Shown in pieces: positions 1 through 5,501 of a DNA stretch of 6,242 bases. Numbering within the stretch: the first letter of the stretch is position 1; every line of letters begins with the position of its first letter. Position numbers and translations under genes: made by a program. The notes below the pieces were generated by a model, which was given only the letters and a program-made list of their open reading frames with translations, was not told where the DNA came from and ran no database searches. Source of the stretch: a bacterium (GTDB lineage Bacteria; Myxococcota_A; Bradymonadia; UBA7976; UBA1532); NCBI GenBank assembly GCA_030424955.1, contig JAUHVS010000374.1:1-6242 (forward strand), given 5' to 3'.

Positions 1-98
1 AGCACGGCGTGGCGCCCCGCGCCTTCATCGCGCCCGTGTTCGGGCAGGGCTACACGGTGCGGCCCCTGGCCCACAGGGCCGAGGCGCCCGCGGGCGGC
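1..98. other. Left edge, no gene defined
   Basis: No complete gene is visible here. The forward frame whose codons begin at base 3 has strongly G/C-biased third positions and a sensible translation containing APRAFIAPVFGQGYTVRPLA, as if the end of a gene were entering from the left. That frame has no stop until 441-443, and its codon bias fades once it enters the opposite-strand gene that ends at 99. It could be a partial gene with a sequencing shift near its stop, a coincidence of high GC, or spacer DNA. I make no functional call. Confidence 0.2.
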
Positions 99-641
99 TC
101 AGCGGATGAGGAGCGCCGCGGGCACGGCCTGCGCCAGCCCCCCCGCCAGGGTGGCCAGGGTGATCCGCCCGCGGCTGGCGTCGGTGTGGGCGCGCAGGTA
201 GCGCCAGGTGTGGTGGCTGAGCCACGCGACGGTGAGCGGGCCGGTGACGCGCACCAGGGGCCCCAGGGCGGCGAACCCGCCCAGCGCGTAGGCCACCAGG
301 TCGGGCCACACGACGCTGGCGCACAGCACGGCCCCGTACACGGTCTGCAGGGCCGGGCGGGTGGCGGGATCCGCGCCGACGATCCGCCCCGTCACCCGCG
401 CGAACAGGCCCCCCAGGGCCAGGCACAGCGGGCCGACGTATAGGGCGGCGGTGGCGTAGTAGCCCTCGGCGGGCACGGGCAGGCCGCGGGTCATGCTGGG
501 CGCGTGGCCCCCGCGGGCCAACAGGGCCATCAGTCCGGCCCAGCTGACGCCGAGGATCGCGAGGGCCAGCCAGCCCGCGCCGGGGGGCGCATCGCCAAGC
601 CGTGATGGGCGCACAAGTGCTCGAAATAAGAAGTGAATCAT
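99..641 (-). CDS. Small multi-pass membrane protein, possibly Yip1-like
   Basis: This 180-residue protein is not recognised with certainty. Hydrophobic stretches at about residues 22-43, 62-82, 98-122, 124-142 and 160-179 suggest four or five inner-membrane helices. Charged loops lie between them, for example RVTGRIVGADPATRP at 82-96 and the Arg/His-rich segment around 143-160. The order (short basic N-terminus with FRALVRPSR, then helices with small residues and a central proline) loosely resembles Yip1-domain membrane proteins, but no diagnostic motif is present. The ATG at 639-641 is preceded by GGGAG (646-650 on this strand) with a four-base spacer. The start region is locally AT-richer than the rest, which is common for genuine starts in GC-rich genomes. 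It is divergently transcribed from the helicase gene, with 212 bases between them. Membrane location is reasonably sure; function is unknown. Confidence 0.72.
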   Translation of the reverse strand: MIHFLFRALVRPSRLGDAPPGAGWLALAILGVSWAGLMALLARGGHAPSMTRGLPVPAEGYYATAALYVGPLCLALGGLFARVTGRIVGADPATRPALQTVYGAVLCASVVWPDLVAYALGGFAALGPLVRVTGPLTVAWLSHHTWRYLRAHTDASRGRITLATLAGGLAQAVPAALLIR

Positions 642-721
642 GGGGCTCCCGGCGGCGGCGTGGGGTGGCGGGCGCCCCTGGGTGGCCGGTCCGCTGTCTC
701 CGAGGGGCCGGCCACGCCGGG

Positions 722-760
722 CGCCCAGCGGCCTTACGGTGCCCGACGGCGCGCTGGGCG
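722..760. other. Imperfect hairpin in divergent intergenic region
   Basis: CGCCCAGCG at 722-730 is exactly complementary to CGCTGGGCG at 752-760. The pairing continues inward as GCC (731-733) with GGC (748-750), past one bulged G at 751. This gives a 12-pair stem and a 14-base loop. No T-run follows on either strand, so it is not a standard intrinsic terminator, and a terminator would not be expected between divergent starts. It could be a protein-binding site, an RNA structure in the leader of either gene, or a chance product of high GC. The rest of 642-853 shows no convincing promoter or small gene. Confidence 0.4.
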
Positions 761-853
761 TCGAGGGCCGACCGCCCCGCGCTGAGGGGGCCCCGCAGGG
801 CCGGGCGCGCGGGCGGGTTGTGACCGGGGGGGCGCCGCTGGTAAGCCCCGGCC

Positions 854-3238
854 ATGCACGCCCGCTTACCCATTGACGATCTTCGCCCCGCCTTCGACGC
901 CCAGATCGGCCAGACGCCCCTGGTGATCTCGGCGCCGACGGGCTCGGGGAAGTCCACCCAGGTGCCCCGCTGGCTGCGCAGCCGCGGTCGGGTGCTGGTG
1001 GTGGAGCCCCGGCGGGTGGCCTGCCGCAGCCTCGCGCAGCGGGTCGCCGAGCTTGAGGGCACCCGCCTGGGCGACGCCGTGGGCTACCGGGTGCGCGACG
1101 ACGACCAGGCCGGGCCCTCGACCGAGGTGCTCTTCGTCACCCCAGGCGTCGCGCTGCGCATGATGGCGGACGACGGGGCCCAGGGCTTCGCGTCGGTGGT
1201 GCTGGACGAGTTCCACGAGCGCAGCCTCGACACGGACCTGCTGCTGGGGCTGTTCCAGACCCGCTTCACCGGGGCGCTGGTGGTGATGTCGGCCACCCTG
1301 GCGGGGGATCTGCTGGCCACGCACCTGGGCGGCGTGCACCTGGCGGGGGAGGGGCGGCTGCACCCGGTCGACATCCGCTACATCGACGACGGGCGCACGC
1401 TGCCCCACGACCGCGACCTCACGGGGCGGGTGGCGAGCGCCCTGGACGCCGCCCGCGACCTGCCGGGGGACGTGCTGGTGTTCCTGCCCGGCAAGGCCGA
1501 GATCAGCGCCTGCGAGGCGCGGCTGTCGGGCCGCCCCGGCTGGACGGCCGTGCCCCTGCACGGCGGGCTGACGCTGGCGGGCCAGGGCCGCGCCTTCGCC
1601 CCGGTGAAGGGCCGCAAGGTCATCCTGGCGACCAACGTGGCCGAGACGTCGCTGACCCTGCCGGGCATCGGGGTGGTCATCGACGCCGGGCTGGTGCGGC
1701 GCACCCGCTACGCCGGGGGCCGCGGCTTCTTGACGCTGATGCCGGTGGCGCAGGACAGCGCCGATCAGCGGGCGGGCCGCGCGGGGCGCCTGGGGCCGGG
1801 CGTGTGCCTGCGGCTGTGGAGCCCTCGGGCGCGGCTCGACGCCCACACGCCCCCCGAGATCCACCGCGAGAGCCTGGTGCCGCTGGTGCTGTCGGCGGCC
1901 GCCTGCGGGGCGGTGCTGGATGACCTGCCCTTCGTGGATCCGCCCAAGGCCCACGCGCTGGCGACGGCCCGCGAGGAGCTGCGGGCGCTGGGCGCGCTGG
2001 CCGACGACGACACCCTCAGCCCCACGGGGCAGGCGCTGTTCGGGCTGCCCCTGGACGCCCCGCTGGGCCGGCTGCTGGTGGAGGCCCGCGGCACCGACGT
2101 GCTGCCCGAGATGGTGGACCTGGTGGCCGCGCTGGCGGTGGGCCGGCCCCTGTGGCAGCCGGGGCCGCGGCCCCAGGACCCCGACGACGACCTGCGGGCG
2201 AGCGGCTGCGATGCCACGGCGATGATCCGCGCCGTGCGCGAGGGGGTGCCGGAGCGCCACGGGCTGCGGGCCTTCACCCTCAGCGAGGCCCGCCGCATCG
2301 CGCGGCGGCTGCGGACGGCGTTCAAGCTGCCGCCGACGCCCCCGGACCGGCCCATCGACCGCCGCGCCCTGGCGCTCGTGGCGCTGCAGGGGGATCCACG
2401 GCTCGCGCACATGGCCCGGCGGCGCAAGAGGGACATCGCCTGGAGCAACGGCGGCACCGAGCTTGCCCTGGGCCGCGAGTGCGCGCTGGGGCCGCTGCTC
2501 GAGACCCCCGAGGGGCGGCACATCGAGGCGGCGCTGGTGTTGGAGAGCCGGGCTTTGGGCCTCGACGAGCGGCGCACGGCGCTGCTGATCACCTGCGCCA
2601 TGCCCGTGCCCATCCCGTGGCTGGTGGCGGCCGGCGTAGGCCGCGCGCGGGTGGGCCAGGTGAAGGCCCAGCGGGGCCGGCTGGTGGCCGAGGTGGAGCG
2701 GGTGCACGCCCGGCGGGTGCTGGCCACCGAAGAGACCGTGCCCGAGGGCGCGCTGGCCCGGGAGGCCCTCGCCCGGGTGTTCCTGGAGGGGCGCCTGTGG
2801 CGGGACACGCTGGCGGCCACCAAGGACCGGCTCGCGGCGCGGGCCCTGCACGCCCAGCTCGCGCAGGCCGCGAACCCGACCGGCGCGCCGGTGGGGCCCG
2901 AGGTGCCCGATCTGGAGGCGTGGGTCACCGCCCGCATCGCCGAGCTGGGCGTGGAGTCGGGCACGGATCTCGCGCTGCTGTCGCCCGGCGACCTGCTGGC
3001 CGAGGACCTGCCCGCGTGGGAGCGCGAGGCCCTCGATCGCGACTTCCCCCGGCAGCTCGACTACAGCGACGCCACCTTCGAGGTCACCTACGATCCGCAG
3101 CGGCGCTGGGTGGTGCTGAGCCAGGTCGCCGGCGGCCGCAAGGATCCGCCGCCCGTGGCGTGGCTGCCGAGCTTCCGCGGGTTCGGCGTGGAGTGGCGCC
3201 GCCGCCAGCACACCCGGGTGCTGAAGCCGCGGCCCTGA
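854..3238 (+). CDS. hrpB: ATP-dependent RNA helicase HrpB (DExH-box)
   Basis: This 794-residue superfamily 2 helicase of the DEAH/HrpA-HrpB group couples ATP hydrolysis to RNA unwinding or remodelling in the cytoplasm; the exact physiological role of HrpB is poorly defined. Visible motifs are Walker A APTGSGKST (27-35), motif Ia VVEPRRVACRS (49-59), motif II DEFHERS (118-124), motif III SAT (146-148), motif IV VFLPGKAEI (209-217), motif V ATNVAETSLT (259-268) and motif VI QRAGRAGR (305-312). DEFH and QRAGRAGR favour HrpB over HrpA, and the length is close to usual HrpB (about 800). A helicase-associated (HA2-like) region follows at about 340-430. The last 60 residues are not the usual HrpB ending as I remember it. 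An in-frame TAA at 842-844 lies just upstream and the next Met is residue 103, after Walker A, so ATG 854 is the only sensible start. No clear Shine-Dalgarno precedes it. Confidence 0.93.
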   Translation: MHARLPIDDLRPAFDAQIGQTPLVISAPTGSGKSTQVPRWLRSRGRVLVVEPRRVACRSLAQRVAELEGTRLGDAVGYRVRDDDQAGPSTEVLFVTPGVALRMMADDGAQGFASVVLDEFHERSLDTDLLLGLFQTRFTGALVVMSATLAGDLLATHLGGVHLAGEGRLHPVDIRYIDDGRTLPHDRDLTGRVASALDAARDLPGDVLVFLPGKAEISACEARLSGRPGWTAVPLHGGLTLAGQGRAFAPVKGRKVILATNVAETSLTLPGIGVVIDAGLVRRTRYAGGRGFLTLMPVAQDSADQRAGRAGRLGPGVCLRLWSPRARLDAHTPPEIHRESLVPLVLSAAACGAVLDDLPFVDPPKAHALATAREELRALGALADDDTLSPTGQALFGLPLDAPLGRLLVEARGTDVLPEMVDLVAALAVGRPLWQPGPRPQDPDDDLRASGCDATAMIRAVREGVPERHGLRAFTLSEARRIARRLRTAFKLPPTPPDRPIDRRALALVALQGDPRLAHMARRRKRDIAWSNGGTELALGRECALGPLLETPEGRHIEAALVLESRALGLDERRTALLITCAMPVPIPWLVAAGVGRARVGQVKAQRGRLVAEVERVHARRVLATEETVPEGALAREALARVFLEGRLWRDTLAATKDRLAARALHAQLAQAANPTGAPVGPEVPDLEAWVTARIAELGVESGTDLALLSPGDLLAEDLPAWEREALDRDFPRQLDYSDATFEVTYDPQRRWVVLSQVAGGRKDPPPVAWLPSFRGFGVEWRRRQHTRVLKPRP

Positions 3239-3251
3239 CCGATGCGTGGGC

Positions 3252-3261
3252 GCGCATGCGC
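3252..3261. other. Perfect 10-bp palindrome upstream of promoter
   Basis: GCGCATGCGC is a perfect palindrome that ends four bases before the -35 element of the predicted promoter. Its position would suit an operator or a small regulator site, but short GC palindromes are frequent in DNA of this composition. The hrpB stop is 14 bases upstream, and I see no terminator between them. Confidence 0.2.
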
Positions 3262-3265
3262 CGTG

Positions 3266-3294
3266 TTGCGCCCCTGGCACGCACGGGCTACTTT
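3266..3294 (+). promoter_or_regulatory. Sigma70-like promoter of the transporter operon
   Basis: TTGCGC (3266-3271) and TACTTT (3289-3294) are separated by exactly 17 bases, the optimal sigma70 spacing, and each shares four of six positions with TTGACA and TATAAT. A start of transcription near 3301 would give a leader of about 30 bases carrying an A-rich stretch and the GGAGGA ribosome site of the next gene. This is one of the few TA-containing patches in a very GC-rich region. It supports the view that the lipoprotein and transporter genes form their own transcription unit, separate from hrpB. Confidence 0.5.
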
Positions 3295-3318
3295 GCCCGC
3301 TCCAAAAAGACCTGCGGT

Positions 3319-3324
3319 GGAGGA
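3319..3324 (+). promoter_or_regulatory. Shine-Dalgarno GGAGGA, fixes start at 3332
   Basis: GGAGGA lies seven bases before ATG 3332, which is near-ideal. It argues against the upstream in-frame ATG at 3242, which has no such site, lies before the predicted promoter, and would put a charged non-signal extension in front of the hydrophobic signal segment. Confidence 0.75.
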
Positions 3325-3331
3325 CAAGCCC

Positions 3332-4432
3332 ATGGGCGTTGCTCGCAAGGCTCGCGCGGGCTGGGGTCGGCTCTCAGCCACGATCCTGGCCATCGCGATG
3401 GGGGGCGCGGGCTGTACCTGCCTGATGGCCTCCACCGGCGACATGATGGCGGACTACACCGTCGAGCACCTCAACCCCTTCATGATCGGCTTTGGCGACC
3501 TGGGCATGGCCTGCGAGCTGGCCCAGTCCGTCGGCGGCCAGCTGCTGAGCTTCGAGCGCATCACCGACGCCCCGAACAAGGCGGCCGTGGCCACCATGGC
3601 GAGCGCCGGCGCCTGCACCGAGGCCCAGATCTGGGAGCATGAGCTGCGCAGCCTGCGGGCCATCAAGCGACGCGACGGCGCCGAGGCCAAGGACGCCCGC
3701 CTCGCCGAGAAGCGCGGCCACGCCGTGGCGGCCTGGCGCTATCAGAAGGCCAGCACCTACCTGGCGGCGGCCTACAAGGCCAAGCCGGACGCCTGCCCCG
3801 AGCTCGACAGCCGCGAAGATGAGCTGACCTGGCTGCTGGGCAACATCGCCGGCGTGCAGGCCGTGCAGCACGACCGCGCGGTCGGCGGCATGGTGGGCGT
3901 GTCGCTGGATGTGCCCCGCCGATCCGCCCGACACATTCGCTGTTTGAACAATGAGCGCTGGTGGGGGGTCCCGGCGGCGCTCGAGGCGGCGGTGTGGACC
4001 GGCATCCCTGGCGCGGCACCGGAAGGCGCCGATCCGTGGAAGCAGATGGCCGACGCGGCCGCCATCGGGCGTGAGACGGGGGTGAGGCTCTCCCTGGCCA
4101 TCTGGGCTCAGGCTGCCGCCGCCGCTGGCCGCACGGACGAAGTCCGGCAGGTGATCCGAGCGTTCAAGGCGGCGGGCCAGGCCAAGGCCGCGCCGGCGCA
4201 GTGGAAGCTGCTCGACATGAACGCACAGGCGCAGATCCTGGCGCTCTCGGATCGCCTCTGGACCGAGGCCACTGGGCATCGCACCCCGACAGGCGCCTTG
4301 GGCACCTTCTGGGACGACGGCGCCGAGGCGGACGGGGGCGACGACGATCTGCTCGATGACCTGGGGGGCGACGCCGCCGACCCCGCGCCCAGCGAGCCGC
4401 CGGCGGCCGAGACGACCGACGGCGACATCTGA
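3332..4432 (+). CDS. Exported helical lipoprotein, putative TatT-like TRAP partner
   Basis: This 366-residue protein starts with a signal sequence: basic N-terminus (residues 1-13), hydrophobic core (about 14-27), then GAGC with Cys28 as a possible lipidation site. The lipobox is imperfect because Gly, not Leu, sits at -3, and a second Cys follows at 30, so a plain signal peptide is possible. The body is mostly alpha-helical and Ala-rich, with helix pairs around 85-150 and 240-310 suggestive of TPR-like repeats. Notable segments are AAWRYQKASTYLAAAY (133-148) and NNERWWGVPAALEAAVW (206-222). Five further Cys occur outside the signal (61, 95, 155, 204 plus Cys30). The C-terminus (about 328-366) is acidic, with DDDLLDDLGGD. 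Its place directly before a solute-binding protein gene, its size and its export suggest the role of TatT, the periplasmic TPR lipoprotein that assists some TRAP transporters. That functional call rests on context and general resemblance; a generic exported protein is the alternative. Confidence 0.85.
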   Translation: MGVARKARAGWGRLSATILAIAMGGAGCTCLMASTGDMMADYTVEHLNPFMIGFGDLGMACELAQSVGGQLLSFERITDAPNKAAVATMASAGACTEAQIWEHELRSLRAIKRRDGAEAKDARLAEKRGHAVAAWRYQKASTYLAAAYKAKPDACPELDSREDELTWLLGNIAGVQAVQHDRAVGGMVGVSLDVPRRSARHIRCLNNERWWGVPAALEAAVWTGIPGAAPEGADPWKQMADAAAIGRETGVRLSLAIWAQAAAAAGRTDEVRQVIRAFKAAGQAKAAPAQWKLLDMNAQAQILALSDRLWTEATGHRTPTGALGTFWDDGAEADGGDDDLLDDLGGDAADPAPSEPPAAETTDGDI

Positions 4433-4474
4433 CCGGTTTCTGAACGGTTCTCGACCCCGAGCTGGAGTGACCCG

Positions 4475-5470
4475 ATGCGCACCTTGCTGACCACCGCCCT
4501 CGCCCTCGCGATGGCTGCCCCCGCGGCGGCCGCCGTCGATAAGACGCTGTGCGTCTATGACCCGAGCGGCGCCAACGGCGACATCTTCAACCTCACCAAG
4601 GACTACCGCACCGAGGCCTTGAGCTGGGGCGTGTCCTTCGAGCTGAAGCCCTACACCGACGAGAAGACGGCGTCCGAGGACTTCAAGGCCAAGAAGTGCG
4701 ACGCGGTGCTGATGACCGGCACCCGCGGCCGCGACTTCCTGAAGTTCGCCGGCACCCTCGAGGGCATGGGCGCGCTGCCCGAGTACGGGGAGCTCAAGAC
4801 CGTCGTGAAGAAGCTCGGCAGCGCCAAGGCCGCCGGCCTGATGCGCAGCGGCGACTACGAGACGGCCGCCATCTTCCCGGGCGGCGCGGTGTACCTGATG
4901 GTGCGCGACCGCGAGGTCAACACCGTCGCGAAGCTGGCCGGTCGCAAGCTGGCCACGCTGGACTTCGACGAGGCCGCCAAGATCATGGTCAAGCTGGTGG
5001 GCGCGTCCCTCGTGCCCGCCGACATCAGCACCTTCGCCAGCATGTTCAACAACGGCAGCGTCGAGGCGGCCTACGCCCCGGCCACGGCCTACAAGGCGCT
5101 CGAGCTGTACAAGGGCATCGGCAACACGGGCGGCGTGATCCGCTACCCGCTGGCGCAGATGACCCTGCAGCTGATGATCCGCCACGCGGACTTCCCGGCG
5201 GACTTCGCGGCCAAGTCCCGGGCGTTCGCCGCCCAGAACTTCGGCAAGTTCCTCAACGTGGTGAAGAAGGCGGACGCGTCGATCCCGGCCAAGCACTGGA
5301 TCGACATCCCCGAGGCGGATCGCACCAAGTACGACCAGATGTTCCTGGACGTGCGCGTGCGGCTCCGCGACCAGGAGAAGGTCTACGACGGGCGCGCCCT
5401 CAAGCTGATGCGCAAGGTGCGCTGCCAGCGCGACGCCGCCCGCGCCGAGTGTGCCCAGAAGCGCGAGTAA
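4475..5470 (+). CDS. Periplasmic solute-binding protein, AdeT1/2-like (TRAP P-type)
   Basis: This 331-residue protein has a clear Sec signal peptide (residues 1 to about 20, MRTLL, a hydrophobic core, then Ala-rich APAAAA before VDKT), so the mature protein is periplasmic. It matches what I remember of the family represented by Acinetobacter AdeT1/AdeT2 (DUF6091-type). Matching features are an N-terminal LCVYDPSG (25-32), SEDFKAKKCDAVLMTGTRGR (67-86), FNNGSVEAAYAPATAYKALE (191-210), LYKGIG (211-216), an IPAKHWIDIPE segment (270-280), and a C-terminal pair of cysteines. Cys26, Cys75, Cys317 and Cys326 sit at the family's positions and probably form disulfides. The fold is inferred to be the two-lobed DctP/TRAP type, with Arg84 or Arg86 as possible ligand contacts. 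The ligand is unknown. Homologues are often labelled RND transporters, which the sequence does not support. GGAG at 4464-4467 lies seven bases before the ATG. The gap to the preceding gene is 42 bases, consistent with an operon. Confidence 0.9.
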   Translation: MRTLLTTALALAMAAPAAAAVDKTLCVYDPSGANGDIFNLTKDYRTEALSWGVSFELKPYTDEKTASEDFKAKKCDAVLMTGTRGRDFLKFAGTLEGMGALPEYGELKTVVKKLGSAKAAGLMRSGDYETAAIFPGGAVYLMVRDREVNTVAKLAGRKLATLDFDEAAKIMVKLVGASLVPADISTFASMFNNGSVEAAYAPATAYKALELYKGIGNTGGVIRYPLAQMTLQLMIRHADFPADFAAKSRAFAAQNFGKFLNVVKKADASIPAKHWIDIPEADRTKYDQMFLDVRVRLRDQEKVYDGRALKLMRKVRCQRDAARAECAQKRE

Positions 5471-5472
5471 CG

Positions 5473-5486
5473 GCCCGTCCGCGGGC
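5473..5486 (+). other. Small hairpin abutting the next ribosome site
   Basis: GCCCG (5473-5477) can pair with CGGGC (5482-5486) around a four-base TCCG loop. The stem begins two bases after the TAA of the binding-protein gene and ends exactly where the AGGGGAG ribosome site begins. With no T-tract it is not a typical terminator. It could protect the 3' end of a processed binding-protein mRNA or dampen translation of the membrane gene, as periplasmic binding proteins are usually made in excess over permeases. That role is inference. Confidence 0.35.
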
Positions 5487-5493
5487 AGGGGAG
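5487..5493 (+). promoter_or_regulatory. Shine-Dalgarno AGGGGAG, supports TTG start at 5502
   Basis: AGGGGAG lies eight bases before TTG 5502. No ATG exists in frame before the transmembrane helix. The alternative GTG at 5526 is 32 bases from this site, so the TTG start is preferred. Confidence 0.6.
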
Positions 5494-5501
5494 AGCGCCG
5501 C

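Noticed and set aside
25..1062. Minus-strand reading frame of 345 codons covering the membrane-protein gene in another frame
   Set aside because: It has Arg/Pro-rich shadow composition, overlaps hrpB on the opposite strand, and lacks the hydrophobic segments seen in the 99-641 frame.
866..3280. Long minus-strand reading frame of 804 codons opposite the helicase
   Set aside because: It is antisense to an unmistakable helicase with all SF2 motifs. The product is His/Gln/Arg/Pro-rich, as expected of a mirror frame in GC-rich DNA.
3275..3296. Sigma54-type promoter (TGGCACG followed by TTGC)
   Set aside because: The halves resemble the consensus, but 11 bases separate them where 4 are required, so the invariant GG and GC would not be aligned.
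2152..3642. Plus-strand reading frame of 496 codons overlapping the helicase 3' end
   Set aside because: The translation is Ala/Gly/Arg/Pro-rich shadow sequence running through the hrpB stop, the promoter and into the next gene.
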